A DNA stretch of 64,000 nucleotides from Chryseobacterium daecheongense (GCF_003729955.1 NZ_RJTX01000002.1:62001-126000); one strand, 5' to 3'; shown: positions 1 through 9,273, counted from the first letter of the stretch. Numbers and translations: made by a program. The notes: a model not told the origin generated them from the sequence alone.

Positions 1-251
1 AGCTGATCGATCTGGAATCCGAAATTGATCTGAACTCCATTGACTCTAAACCATTCAAAAGCTTTTACGATTACCGGCTGGCTTTCTGAATCGAAATCCA
101 TGAAAAGGCTTACAGAGATACAGAAAGAAGCAAAAACTACTAATGTTCCTAAAACCCCAACTACTATTTTTGGAAGATTTTTCCCGAATAAACCGTTAAT
201 AAGAAACCCTAAAAGTGGTAAAAGTATTATTGCATACACTAAATTTTCCAT
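1..251 (-). CDS. nuoL: NADH-quinone oxidoreductase subunit L, N-terminal part
   Basis: Start of the large antiporter-like membrane subunit of respiratory complex I; the gene runs off the left edge. The 83 visible codons begin MENLVYAIILLPLLGFLING and form two hydrophobic segments, as at the N terminus of NuoL. The ATG lies three bases after the nuoK stop, in the order J-K-L expected for a nuo operon. Identity rests on operon position and hydrophobicity, since the conserved core is outside the window. Confidence 0.9.
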   Translation of the reverse strand, partial: MENLVYAIILLPLLGFLINGLFGKNLPKIVVGVLGTLVVFASFCISVSLFMDFDSESQPVIVKAFEWFRVNGVQINFGFQIDQ

Positions 252-254
252 TCC

Positions 255-584
255 TTATCCTCTTAATTTATTAAATATACTTACATCTACAGAACGGGTA
301 TTTCTATATAGCATAGCAATAATTGCCAACCCTACTGCTACTTCAGCAGCTGCTACCACCATAATGAAGAAAACTAAAAGTTGTCCGTCTCCATTCCCTT
401 TATACGCTGAAAAAGCAGCTAATAAAAGGTTTACAGAATTAAGCATAAGCTCTACACAACCTAGAATTACAATAGCGTTTTTTCTTAGCAATACTCCTAA
501 CACTCCCAGACAGAATAATACTGACGAAAGAATTACGAAATACTCCAAAGGGACGCTTTGTATGAATGTATTTACTTCTCCCAT
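255..584 (-). CDS. nuoK: NADH-quinone oxidoreductase subunit K
   Basis: Small membrane subunit of complex I, contributing to the proton channel next to NuoJ. The protein has 109 residues, the usual length, with three hydrophobic segments. The motif GCVELMLNSVNLLL (about residues 41-55) carries the conserved membrane glutamate of the NuoK/MrpC family, and a second acidic residue sits in AAEVAVGLAI. It lies 4 bases after nuoJ and 3 before nuoL, so translation is probably coupled. Confidence 0.96.
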   Translation of the reverse strand: MGEVNTFIQSVPLEYFVILSSVLFCLGVLGVLLRKNAIVILGCVELMLNSVNLLLAAFSAYKGNGDGQLLVFFIMVVAAAEVAVGLAIIAMLYRNTRSVDVSIFNKLRG

Positions 585-588
585 AATT

Positions 589-1086
589 TTATAAATCTTT
601 TTTACCGATTAATACCGCACCTACAATACCTGCCAAAATAAGGATGGATGCAAGTTCAAACGGTAAAACATATTCATTAAACAAAAGTCTTCCCAGATTT
701 TTAGTAAGACCCACTCCTTTGTCTACATTGTCTACCACAATATGGTTCTCTTTAACTCCTCTGAAAACACCTAAAACACCTACTAACAAAAGACCTGCTG
801 TAAAAACTCCAACAAATTTTAAAGTATTGCTCTTCTTACTTTCGTCTTCTTTATTAAGGTTAAGCATCATCAATATGTAAAGGAATAATACCATGATAGC
901 TCCTGCGTACACAATAATCTGAATGATTGCCAAAAATTGGGCATTCAACAGGATGTACATGCCTGCAATGGAGAACATCGTAACAATTAATGACAAAATA
1001 GCGTATAAAGGATTTCTTGCAAACACAAAGTACACTGCACTTGCCACTGCTAAAAACGCCACCAAGAAAAATAAAATCTGATCCAT
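589..1086 (-). CDS. nuoJ: NADH-quinone oxidoreductase subunit J
   Basis: Membrane subunit of complex I. The 165 residues contain about five hydrophobic segments. The segment AIIQIIVYAGAIMVLFLYILM (about 53-73) is the typical NuoJ signature in which the helix is broken by a pi-bulge around Y-A-G-A. The start codon shares its last base with the nuoI stop region (both at 1086), so the two genes overlap and are surely co-transcribed. Confidence 0.96.
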   Translation of the reverse strand: MDQILFFLVAFLAVASAVYFVFARNPLYAILSLIVTMFSIAGMYILLNAQFLAIIQIIVYAGAIMVLFLYILMMLNLNKEDESKKSNTLKFVGVFTAGLLLVGVLGVFRGVKENHIVVDNVDKGVGLTKNLGRLLFNEYVLPFELASILILAGIVGAVLIGKKDL

Positions 1087-1640
1087 TATTTTACCGCATT
1101 TTTTTGTTTCTCGGATTGTCTTGTCGTGATGTCAATCCTTTCATTTATTTTTTCTACTAACTTATCTTTTCCATAGATGAAAGAACCTCTGTTGGTTTCC
1201 ACATCTACCAATCTATCTGTTAAATAGATCGCAGATTTAGGACAAGCTTCTTCACACATCCCACAGAAAATACATCTCAACATGTTAATTTCATATACTG
1301 AAGCATATTTTTCTTCTCTGTAAAGATGCTTTTCTTCCTTTGTTCTTTCAGCAGCAGTCATTGTAATAGCTTCTGCAGGACATGCCACAGCACAAAGCCC
1401 GCAAGCTGTACATCTTTCTCTTCCTTCTTCGTCTCTTTTAAGAACATGTTGCCCTCTCCAGATCGTGGTTCTTGGTTTTTGAACTTCAGGATAAGAGTAA
1501 GTAGGCGGACCTTTTACAATATTTCTTACAGCATGCTTTAAAGTGATCCCCATTCCTTTGAAAATCGCCGGTAAGTAGATTTTCTCAGCAAGGGTCATCT
1601 CTTTATTAGAAACAACTTTTGATCTGTTCGTAAGTTTCAT
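1086..1640 (-). CDS. nuoI: NADH-quinone oxidoreductase subunit I, 2[4Fe-4S] ferredoxin-type
   Basis: Peripheral-arm subunit that carries clusters N6a and N6b and passes electrons towards NuoB. Two cluster motifs are visible, CTACGLCAVACP (about 81-92) and CIFCGMCEEACP (about 123-134), each C-x2-C-x2-C-x3-C-P. Length 184 residues is normal for Bacteroidota. It overlaps nuoJ by one base and is separated from nuoH by 136 bases of repeat-rich spacer. Confidence 0.97.
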   Translation of the reverse strand: MKLTNRSKVVSNKEMTLAEKIYLPAIFKGMGITLKHAVRNIVKGPPTYSYPEVQKPRTTIWRGQHVLKRDEEGRERCTACGLCAVACPAEAITMTAAERTKEEKHLYREEKYASVYEINMLRCIFCGMCEEACPKSAIYLTDRLVDVETNRGSFIYGKDKLVEKINERIDITTRQSEKQKNAVK

Positions 1641-1776
1641 TTAATTATAGATGTTAGATGTTAGACATTAGATTTTAGACTAATCTTGTCTGTTATCTTA
1701 ATTTTTTATATTTCACATTAGAAGATGGGAGGGAGTGTTAATCATTCACTATCACATCAACTTATTTTCATTTTTC
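1641..1776 (-). repeat. Degenerate TTAGA-word spacer in nuo operon
   Basis: The nuoH-nuoI gap is built from near-tandem copies of the word TAGATGTTAGA (1649-1680: tagatgttagatgttagac, then attagattttagac). The same word starts the nuoG-nuoH gap at about 2850. No ORF, promoter or terminator is visible. Confidence 0.5.
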
Positions 1777-2838
1777 TTAGTTTCCGAATGCTAAAATGAC
1801 AGCCCCGGTAATGATCAGGTTCACTAATGCCATTGGAATTAATGTTTTCCATCCTAAGTGCATTAACTGATCATATCTGAATCTTGGAAGTGTCCATCTG
1901 ATCCACATAAAGATCAGGATTCCAATAATCGTTTTTGTTAAAAATGCCACGATACTTAAAATTCCCGCCGTATTTTCGCCCCAGTGTTGAGTTACCCATT
2001 CAATTCCAGGATAGTTATATCCTCCGAAGAAAAGAACCACCATAAATGCATTGGAAATAAACATGTTCACATATTCTCCGAACATGTACAATCCCAACTT
2101 CATTGATGAATATTCTGTTGAGTATCCGGTTACCAGTTCAGATTCACACTCCGGTAAATCGAAAGGGTGTCTGTTGGTTTCTGCTAATGCTGCTACGAAG
2201 AAAACAAGGAATGCAATCGGCTGGTATAAAATATTCCAGTTCAGACCATCCACTTCAATAAGTCCCCAAAGTTTTCCTGTAGACTGGCTCTGAGTAATTT
2301 CATTTAAATCTAAACTTCCCGTCATCATAATGATAGAAAGTAAAGCTAATCCCATTGCCAATTCATAAGAGATCATCTGAGAAGAAGCACGGATGGCTCC
2401 GATCAATGAATATTTATTGTTGGAAGCCCAACCTCCGATCATAATTCCGTAAACCCCAATAGAAGCCATCCCGATGATATATAATACACCAACGTCAATA
2501 TTAGCTACCTGAAGGTCAAAAGAAGTACCTCCGATATTTAAACTTTTACCCCAAGGAATTACTGCTCCGGTAATCAATGAAATGAACATTACGAGCGCCG
2601 GACCTAATATAAAGAGGAATTTCTCTGCATTGGCCGGAGTAAAGTCTTCTTTGAAGAAAAACTTACCTCCATCGGCAAGCGGTTGTAGTAATGCGAATGG
2701 ACCAGCTCTGTTCGGCCCGATTCTATCCTGCATAACAGCGGCAACTTTTCTTTCCGCCCAAGTAGAGTAGGCTGCTATCGTTAGTGATAACAGGAAAAGC
2801 GCTAATACAAGTATAAGTTTAAATGTTAGTAAATCCAT
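1777..2838 (-). CDS. nuoH: NADH-quinone oxidoreductase subunit H
   Basis: Membrane subunit at the junction of the two arms of complex I and part of the quinone site. The 353 residues have about eight hydrophobic segments. Family landmarks are AERKVAAVMQDRIGPNRAGP (about 28-47), QPLADGGKFFFKEDF and the quinone-site loop AETNRHPFDLPECESELVTG (about 218-237). Length is normal. Long spacers on both sides hold degenerate repeats but no terminator, so it probably stays within the operon transcript. Confidence 0.97.
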   Translation of the reverse strand: MDLLTFKLILVLALFLLSLTIAAYSTWAERKVAAVMQDRIGPNRAGPFALLQPLADGGKFFFKEDFTPANAEKFLFILGPALVMFISLITGAVIPWGKSLNIGGTSFDLQVANIDVGVLYIIGMASIGVYGIMIGGWASNNKYSLIGAIRASSQMISYELAMGLALLSIIMMTGSLDLNEITQSQSTGKLWGLIEVDGLNWNILYQPIAFLVFFVAALAETNRHPFDLPECESELVTGYSTEYSSMKLGLYMFGEYVNMFISNAFMVVLFFGGYNYPGIEWVTQHWGENTAGILSIVAFLTKTIIGILIFMWIRWTLPRFRYDQLMHLGWKTLIPMALVNLIITGAVILAFGN

Positions 2839-2955
2839 TTTATTTTTATAGATGTTAGATAGTAGAGATTTGAAGATGGAAGCTGGAGGATGGAAGTTTT
2901 CTTCGAATTACCAGAGTTTTCATTTTCAAATTAACTAATTATCAATTTTTCAAAT

Positions 2956-3954
2956 TTATTGTTCGTCTTTTTCGCTGATTTCTTTTGCCATCGGATTATC
3001 TAATACTCTTAGCTCATCCTTAGGTTTTTCGTAATGGTTCAAAGAAATTACGGAATGTCTGTCGATATGTCTTGGACCTTCAATATTCCAGTCACTCAGG
3101 CTTTTTCTTTCGAAACGGCAAGTATCACAAATAAACTCTTCCACTTCTCCCCATTGGTCTTTTCTTGCTGTAACTCTTACGATCTCGTCACCTTTCATCC
3201 AAACAACAGCTTTTCCTGAACATTTATCGCATTTACAAGAAGCATTCATTGGATTCGTGAACCAAACTCTACTTGCAAAACGTGCAGTCCTGTCTGTTAA
3301 TGCTCCTACCGGACAAACATCAATAATATTTCCGATGAAGTCATTATCCAAAGCTTTGTTCAAATAGGTTGAAATTTCAGCATGATCTCCTCTGAAAAGA
3401 ATTCCGTGCTCTCTTGTATCTGTCAGCTGATTCGCTGTAAGTACACATCTTGCACACAGGATACAACGGTTCATGTTCAATTTGATGTTCGGACCAAGGT
3501 CGTCTGCTTCATATGTATTTCTTTCGAACTCAGTTCTTGTATTTTCTACCCCATGCTCATATCCCAAATCCTGAAGATGACATTCTCCAGCTTGGTCACA
3601 GATAGGGCAGTCTAGTGGGTGGTTAACCAATAAGAACTCAGTCACCGCTTTTCTTCCTTCCTGAGCTTTTTCAGAAGTAAGGTTTTTTACTTCCATACCA
3701 TCCATTACATTGGTTCTGCAACTTGCAACCAATTTCGGCATAGGACGGGGATCTGCCTCAGATCCTTTAGAAACTTCCACAAGGCAAGTTCTGCATCTTC
3801 CTCCACTGGTTTCCAATTTGCTGTAGTAGCACATTGCAGGAGGTACAGATTTTCCACCAATCTGTCTTGCGGCTTCCAAAATAGAAGTACCCGGCAAAAC
3901 TTCAGTAGTCTGTCCGTCTATAGTTATTTTGAATTTTTTAACCTCTTCGCTCAT
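2956..3954 (-). CDS. nuoG: NADH-quinone oxidoreductase subunit G, short form
   Basis: Fe-S subunit of the NADH-oxidising arm. Cluster ligands are clear: the 2Fe-2S set starting at CYYSKLETSGGRCRTC, the HPLDCPICDQAGEC motif for N3, and CILCARC with IDVCPVGAL for the 4Fe-4S cluster N4. At 332 residues it lacks the large molybdopterin-oxidoreductase-like C-terminal domain of proteobacterial NuoG; as I recall this is usual in flavobacteria and not a truncation. A CKCDKCSG motif near residue 240 is an extra cysteine group. It is followed by a barrel gene rather than directly by nuoF. Confidence 0.95.
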   Translation of the reverse strand: MSEEVKKFKITIDGQTTEVLPGTSILEAARQIGGKSVPPAMCYYSKLETSGGRCRTCLVEVSKGSEADPRPMPKLVASCRTNVMDGMEVKNLTSEKAQEGRKAVTEFLLVNHPLDCPICDQAGECHLQDLGYEHGVENTRTEFERNTYEADDLGPNIKLNMNRCILCARCVLTANQLTDTREHGILFRGDHAEISTYLNKALDNDFIGNIIDVCPVGALTDRTARFASRVWFTNPMNASCKCDKCSGKAVVWMKGDEIVRVTARKDQWGEVEEFICDTCRFERKSLSDWNIEGPRHIDRHSVISLNHYEKPKDELRVLDNPMAKEISEKDEQ

Positions 3955-3998
3955 ATTCTATGCTTTTCGCTTATGCTTATGAAGCAGTAAGCTCTATT

Positions 3999-4820
3999 TT
4001 AATTATGCTTTTTTGTATTAAATGTATATCCGATCCCGAATACCAATTCACCAAAGGTAAAATCCTGGGTTGCTTTGTCAATTTTTACATTTTCCTGAGT
4101 GGTTCTCACACTTGGTAAATTGATGTACCCATATTTAAAATCTGCTTTAGCCACAATATGGTTCCATAATACGACATTGATCCCCGTTCTTGCATCCATC
4201 CCGAATCCTGCTAAATGGAAATGATCACTTTCCTCTTTCCCCATTAAGGTAGCATCTGTTTTAGGAATTAAAACACCAGCTCCCAAACCGTAAGTCCAGA
4301 ATATATCAAACTTATTTTTATTAAGGATATGTTTGTATTTCTGAATACCAAGATTAAGATAATTCAATCCATTGGTATGCTCATATTTCAAAAATTTGGT
4401 ATCGGAAAGATCAATTTTCCCATTATTTACCATAGCTGCATACTTCGGGTCTTTGATATATCCTTCAAACTCTACAGTCTGGTCCTGATCCATCACATAT
4501 TTCATATGATCTAATCCGAGTGTAATCCCTAAATTATCCTTAATAAAATAAGTAATATTATAGTTTACCTGTGGAATAGACATTTTTAACGGATTGATAT
4601 AATGATCAATCTCACTGATCGGGGTAGGTCTGTCATGGGCAGAGACATTTTTCAGGGTAAAGTTATAATCCTGACCGTAAAAACGGATGTCCGAATCAGA
4701 GTACCAGCCTCTGTTCCATCCCCAAAATACCAATACTGATCCTTTTTTGAACGCTTCTCTCTGAGCTTTCACACTCATAGTCACTGTTAATAAAAACAGC
4801 AACAATAATTTATTTTTCAA
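3999..4820 (-). CDS. Predicted outer-membrane beta-barrel protein inside the nuo operon
   Basis: A 273-residue protein with a signal peptide (MKNKLLLLFLLTVTMSVKAQ), followed by alternating hydrophobic/polar strands ending in FTFGELVFGIGYTFNTKKHN, as in small outer-membrane barrels. No specific family is recognised. It lies between nuoF (22 bases upstream) and nuoG (44 bases downstream), same strand, so it should be co-transcribed with complex I although its product acts in the outer membrane. A role connected to respiration is not shown by the sequence. Confidence 0.75.
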   Translation of the reverse strand: MKNKLLLLFLLTVTMSVKAQREAFKKGSVLVFWGWNRGWYSDSDIRFYGQDYNFTLKNVSAHDRPTPISEIDHYINPLKMSIPQVNYNITYFIKDNLGITLGLDHMKYVMDQDQTVEFEGYIKDPKYAAMVNNGKIDLSDTKFLKYEHTNGLNYLNLGIQKYKHILNKNKFDIFWTYGLGAGVLIPKTDATLMGKEESDHFHLAGFGMDARTGINVVLWNHIVAKADFKYGYINLPSVRTTQENVKIDKATQDFTFGELVFGIGYTFNTKKHN

Positions 4821-4842
4821 TTGTCTTTATTTGTATTAGGGA

Positions 4843-6195
4843 TTAAACTGTAGGAGCCGGAATAGGATCTGCGTAATGTGCCAATCCATAGTTTTGTGTT
4901 AAACATAATTCCGGGTTTTTCACGTGCCATTCAAATTCATCCCTAAAATGACGGATCGCTGCTGCTACAGGCCAAGCTGCCGCATCACCTAACGGGCAAA
5001 TGGTATTTCCTTCGATTTTTCTCTGGATATCCCAAAGCAGATCAATATCTTCCATTTTCCCTTGTCCGTTTTCTATTTTCTTTAAAATTTTGTACATCCA
5101 TCCTGTTCCTTCACGGCAAGGCGTACATTGTCCACAACTTTCGTGATTATAAAATCTCGCTAAAGTCATGGTATGCTCTACGATACACTGATCTTCATCT
5201 AAAACAATGAATCCTCCTGAACCCATCATGGTTCCGGTAGCAAATCCACCATCAGCCAGAGATTCATAGTTCATGTATCTTGGTTCTCCATTTACGGTCT
5301 TTAACAGTAAATTTGCCGGAACGATCGGAACAGAACTTCCTCCGGGAATACAAGCTTTTAGCCTCTTTCCGTTTGGAATACCACCACAATATTCATCAGA
5401 GTAGATGAATTCTTCCACAGTGATCGTCATATCGATCTCATAAACTCCAGGTTTATTGATATTTCCACAAGCAGAAATTAATTTTGTACCTGTAGATCTT
5501 CCTACTCCGATTTTTGCATATTCAGCTCCTGTCATTTCAATGATCGGAACTACTGCTGCAATAGATTCAACGTTGTTTACTACGGTTGGTCTTTCCCAAA
5601 GTCCTTTTACAGCCGGGAATGGTGGTTTTAATCTTGGGTTTCCTCTTTTTCCTTCAAGGGATTCAAGCAATGCGGTTTCTTCTCCGCAGATATAAGCTCC
5701 ACCTCCTCTTTGAACATAGATTTCACAATCGAAACCGGTTCCTAAAATATTTTTACCTAAGAATCCTGCTGCTTTTGCTTCTTCAATAGCTTCTTCTAAG
5801 ATATCCGGAATCCATGAGTATTCTCCACGGATATAGATATAAGAAACATTGGAACCTAAACAGTAAGAAGAGATCAGCATTCCTTCGATCAGTATATGAG
5901 GAAGGAACTCCATTAAATATCTGTCTTTGAATGTTCCCGGTTCAGATTCGTCAGCATTCACTACCAAGTGTCTTGGAACACCTTCCGGCTTCGCCAAAAA
6001 GCTCCATTTCATCCCTGTCGGGAATCCAGCTCCACCACGTCCCCGAAGTCCTGAAGCTTTTACTTCTTCAAGAATTTCATCAGGAGTCATCTTCAAGGCT
6101 TTTTCAGCTGCTGTGTAACCTCCCTGTTTGCGGTAAGTTTCAAAGTAGCGGATACCTTCTATATGTGCGTCTTTAAGTAAAAGTTTTTTACTCAT
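4843..6195 (-). CDS. nuoF: NADH-quinone oxidoreductase subunit F
   Basis: NADH- and FMN-binding subunit of complex I. The glycine-rich GLRGRGGAGFPTGMKW (about 50-65) forms the FMN/NADH site, and ESCGQCTPCREGTGW (about 354-368) with the later CPLGDAAAWPV supplies the four cysteines of cluster N3. Length 450 residues is normal. It follows nuoE by 12 bases. Confidence 0.98.
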   Translation of the reverse strand: MSKKLLLKDAHIEGIRYFETYRKQGGYTAAEKALKMTPDEILEEVKASGLRGRGGAGFPTGMKWSFLAKPEGVPRHLVVNADESEPGTFKDRYLMEFLPHILIEGMLISSYCLGSNVSYIYIRGEYSWIPDILEEAIEEAKAAGFLGKNILGTGFDCEIYVQRGGGAYICGEETALLESLEGKRGNPRLKPPFPAVKGLWERPTVVNNVESIAAVVPIIEMTGAEYAKIGVGRSTGTKLISACGNINKPGVYEIDMTITVEEFIYSDEYCGGIPNGKRLKACIPGGSSVPIVPANLLLKTVNGEPRYMNYESLADGGFATGTMMGSGGFIVLDEDQCIVEHTMTLARFYNHESCGQCTPCREGTGWMYKILKKIENGQGKMEDIDLLWDIQRKIEGNTICPLGDAAAWPVAAAIRHFRDEFEWHVKNPELCLTQNYGLAHYADPIPAPTV

Positions 6196-6207
6196 TGTAT
6201 AGTTTAA

Positions 6208-6717
6208 TTAGTCCAAAGCAATTTGTCCCTGTCTGCAAAGATCAAGGATTTCATCTACTTTTTCTATCGTTAAATTTTCGTGATAAAATTTCCCTAACTG
6301 CATCATCGGAGCATAACCGCACGCACCAAGGCATTCGGCCGGCTTTAAAGTAAACATACCGTCTTCAGTAGTTTCTCCGTCCTTAATGTTCAGTTTGGTT
6401 CTGATGTGATTTAAGATCTTCTCACTTCCACACACCATACATGGTCCTGTTCTACATACTTCTAAAACATATTTCCCCACAGGCTTCATATTGAACATGG
6501 TATAGAAAGTTGCTACTTCGTATACTTCAATGGGTTGTATGCTTAACAATCCGGCAACATAGTCCATTACAGGAACATCTAACCAGCCACCGAACTCTTT
6601 CTGTGCTAAATGCAGAACGGGAAGCAAAGCTGATTTTTGTCTTCCTTCAGGGTATCTCGCGATAATTTTATGTACCTGTTCTAAACTTTCCGGTTTAAAA
6701 GCTATTGTTTCGCTCAT
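6208..6717 (-). CDS. nuoE: NADH-quinone oxidoreductase subunit E
   Basis: Thioredoxin-fold 2Fe-2S subunit that carries cluster N1a beside NuoF. Ligands are in CRTGPCMVCG and CLGACGYAP. I take the ATG at 6717 (MSETIAFKPE); an in-frame ATG at 6741 adds eight residues that lie in the repeat-rich spacer. Length about 169 residues is usual. Gene order D-E-F is canonical. Confidence 0.95.
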   Translation of the reverse strand: MSETIAFKPESLEQVHKIIARYPEGRQKSALLPVLHLAQKEFGGWLDVPVMDYVAGLLSIQPIEVYEVATFYTMFNMKPVGKYVLEVCRTGPCMVCGSEKILNHIRTKLNIKDGETTEDGMFTLKPAECLGACGYAPMMQLGKFYHENLTIEKVDEILDLCRQGQIALD

Positions 6718-6809
6718 TTTATTTATTTGTAAAATGTACAATGTACAGTGTACAATGTACTTCTATATTTAAAAATCTTTATACATTTTACTTTGTACTT
6801 TGTACAAAA
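6718..6809 (-). repeat. GTACA-word spacer between nuoD and nuoE
   Basis: The spacer contains near-tandem TGTACA words (6732-6761, tgtacaatgtacagtgtac and neighbours) and, after an AT-rich centre, the partner words actttgtactttgtacaaa (6791-6809). The words are self-complementary, so the spacer can fold on itself. No promoter or terminator pattern is seen. Confidence 0.5.
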
Positions 6810-8033
6810 TTATGCGTCTAATTCTCCCGCAATTACATTCAGGCTACACATCGTTACGATTGCGTCTGAAATTACAGAACCTGTAATCATTTCAGGGTAT
6901 GCCTGATAATAAATGAAACACGGTCTTCTGAAATGAAGCCTGTAAGGACTTCTTCCCCCATCACTCACCAAATAGAATCCTAATTCTCCGTTTCCACCTT
7001 CAACAGCATGATAAACTTCTCCTTTTGGAACATCTGTTTCTCCCATTACAATTTTGAAATGGTAGATCAATGCCTCCATTTTCTGATATACATCTGCCTT
7101 TTCAGGAAGATAAAAATCAGGAACGTCTGCATGGAATGGTCCTTCAGGAAGGTTTTCGTATGCTTGTTTGATGATTTTAATAGATTCCCAGATTTCCTGC
7201 TGACGAACCATGAAACGGTCGTAGGTATCTCCTGAAGTTCCTACAGGGATAATGAAGTCGAAATCCTGATATGAAGAATAAGGTTGTGCAACTCTTACAT
7301 CATAATCTACTCCTGTTGCACGTAAATTCGGACCTGTGAAACCATAGCTTAGTGCTCTTTCTGCAGAAATGGTTCCCGCTCCAATAGTTCTGTCCATGAA
7401 AATTCTGTTTCTTTCTAACAGGTTACAGAATTCCTGGAATCTTGGTGGGAAAGTTTTTAAGAAATCTTTGATCAATTCATGGAATTTTGGAGAAAAATCT
7501 CTCTCAAAACCACCAATTCTTCCCATGTTTGTCGTCATTCTCGCTCCACAGATCTGCTCATACATATCGTAGATGCGTTCTCTTTCGATGAACATATAGG
7601 TAAGACCGGTAATTGCTCCGGAGTCCATTCCCGTTACACCGTTACAGATCAGGTGATCTCCAATCCTTGCTAATTCCATCAGAATAACACGCATATAATC
7701 TACACGCTTAGGAACTTCCACTCCGATCAGTTTTTCTACGGTCATATGCCATCCTAAATTGTTGATAGGTGCAGAACAGTAGTTCATACGGTCGGTAAGA
7801 GTAGTGATCTGAGCATAATTTCTCCTTTCGGAAATTTTTTCAAATGCTCTGTGGATATATCCTACGGTTTGTTCAGCGTGAAGGATTCTTTCCCCGTCCA
7901 TCGTTAAGACGTTCTGGAAAATCCCGTGAGTTGCAGGGTGAGTAGGTCCTAAATTGAGGGTATATAATTGCCCGTCAATCTGTTCCTTACTTTCGTATTG
8001 GTTAAGTATATTAGATAATGAGTTATCTTTCAT
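6810..8033 (-). CDS. nuoD: NADH-quinone oxidoreductase subunit D
   Basis: The 49-kDa subunit of complex I, which forms the quinone site with NuoB. Family landmarks are LNLGPTHPATHGIFQNVL near the N terminus with the conserved histidines, RIGDHLICNGVTGMD, and the C-terminal GRSPYRLHFRRPCF. Length 407 residues is normal. NuoC is a separate gene upstream, not fused. Confidence 0.98.
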   Translation of the reverse strand: MKDNSLSNILNQYESKEQIDGQLYTLNLGPTHPATHGIFQNVLTMDGERILHAEQTVGYIHRAFEKISERRNYAQITTLTDRMNYCSAPINNLGWHMTVEKLIGVEVPKRVDYMRVILMELARIGDHLICNGVTGMDSGAITGLTYMFIERERIYDMYEQICGARMTTNMGRIGGFERDFSPKFHELIKDFLKTFPPRFQEFCNLLERNRIFMDRTIGAGTISAERALSYGFTGPNLRATGVDYDVRVAQPYSSYQDFDFIIPVGTSGDTYDRFMVRQQEIWESIKIIKQAYENLPEGPFHADVPDFYLPEKADVYQKMEALIYHFKIVMGETDVPKGEVYHAVEGGNGELGFYLVSDGGRSPYRLHFRRPCFIYYQAYPEMITGSVISDAIVTMCSLNVIAGELDA

Positions 8034-8109
8034 ATTGATTATAATTGATAATTGATAGTTGATAATCGATAATCATTTATCTATCATCATTTATCATTAT
8101 ATTTTATTT
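8034..8109 (-). repeat. ATTGATAATTGATA-word spacer between nuoC and nuoD
   Basis: The gap consists of near-tandem TTGATAAT words (8038-8069) followed by their approximate complement (atcatttatctatcatcat, 8069-8088), giving an imperfect long hairpin. It resembles other spacers in this window in style but not in sequence. Confidence 0.5.
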
Positions 8110-8604
8110 TTATCTTCCGAACATGCTATCGTCCTTATCGGTTCTTGTACCGTCTTCCAGGCGATATTCCTTCAACATCGGGTGGTATCCAAGATCTTCC
8201 ATATTTAAGATAGGTCTCAGATCCGGGTGTCCTTTGAATTTAATTCCGTAGAAATCATACGTTTCTCTTTCCATCCAGTTTGCTCCTGCATATAGATCCA
8301 CAAGAGAATCTACTTCCATATTTTCTCTGGTCATAAAAGCTTTCAGACGGATTCTGAAATTCGTCATCATGTTATGCAAGTGATAAATAACACCGATTTC
8401 TTTCTCCGGGAACTCAGGATAATGGATTCCGCAAACATCCGTAAGGAAATTGATCTCCAAAGACGAGTCTTTCAGATAATGAATTACTTTTTTGATGTCT
8501 TCTTTTTTTATTTCCACCGTCAGCATACCATAAGGTTCTGAGCTGGAAATTACAGATTCCGGAAATTCTCTTGTGATTGCTTCTAATACAAATTCGTTCG
8601 TCAT
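8110..8604 (-). CDS. nuoC: NADH-quinone oxidoreductase subunit C
   Basis: The 30-kDa subunit of the peripheral arm. The signature WMERETYDFYGIKFKGHPDL (about 110-129) and the following RPILNMEDLGYHPMLKEY are typical of NuoC. 164 residues. It starts five bases after nuoB ends. Confidence 0.96.
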   Translation of the reverse strand: MTNEFVLEAITREFPESVISSSEPYGMLTVEIKKEDIKKVIHYLKDSSLEINFLTDVCGIHYPEFPEKEIGVIYHLHNMMTNFRIRLKAFMTRENMEVDSLVDLYAGANWMERETYDFYGIKFKGHPDLRPILNMEDLGYHPMLKEYRLEDGTRTDKDDSMFGR

Positions 8605-8609
8605 TTCCG

Positions 8610-9170
8610 TTAGTTGCTTATATTGTAAGAATCTAATAATTTTTGGTATTCAGGCATATCCCTTCTTCTGATGCTTTCGCTTTCTGCAAGAGCCTGAACC
8701 TGCATTACTCCTTCAATAATCTGTTCCGGTCTCGGAGGACATCCGGGAACATATACATCAACAGGAATAATTTTATCAATTCCCTGTAATACAGAGTATG
8801 TATCAAAAATACCACCGCTGGAAGCACAAGCTCCCACTGCAACTACCCATTTCGGCTCTGCCATTTGGGTATACACTTCTTTTAGGACAGGTCCTAATTT
8901 CTTTGATATAGTTCCACAAACCATCAGCATATCTGCTTGTCTTGGTGAGAAAGAGTTTCTTTCCATACCAAATCTTGAAGCATCATACGTAGGGTTCAGG
9001 GTAGCCATAAACTCGATACCGCAACAAGAGGTTGCGAATGGCAACGGCCAAAGAGAAAATTTTCTGGCCATCCCGATTACACTGCTCAGTTTTGTTGCGA
9101 AAAACCCTTCTCCTTCATATCCTTCGGGAGCAGGTGCATCTGTTCTTATTACTGGTTTTTTATCTGACAT
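8610..9170 (-). CDS. nuoB: NADH-quinone oxidoreductase subunit B
   Basis: Carries the terminal cluster N2 that reduces quinone. The adjacent cysteines are in TSCCGIEFM (about residues 48-56), the third in VGACASSGG and the fourth in VPGCPPRPE. 186 residues, normal. About 100 bases of AT-rich spacer (TTTTAAATTTTAAA words) separate it from nuoA. Confidence 0.98.
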   Translation of the reverse strand: MSDKKPVIRTDAPAPEGYEGEGFFATKLSSVIGMARKFSLWPLPFATSCCGIEFMATLNPTYDASRFGMERNSFSPRQADMLMVCGTISKKLGPVLKEVYTQMAEPKWVVAVGACASSGGIFDTYSVLQGIDKIIPVDVYVPGCPPRPEQIIEGVMQVQALAESESIRRRDMPEYQKLLDSYNISN

Positions 9171-9273
9171 CTTAGTAGATTTTAAATTTTAAATTTAGAT
9201 TCTAAATTATTGTTAATGTTAACTTTAACCTCAAATCATTATCTAAAATTTATACTTTTTTAATTTTAAATTT

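Noticed and set aside
2956..3954. NuoG read as truncated
   Set aside because: All Fe-S ligands are present and the short form without the molybdopterin-type domain is, as I recall, normal in flavobacteria.
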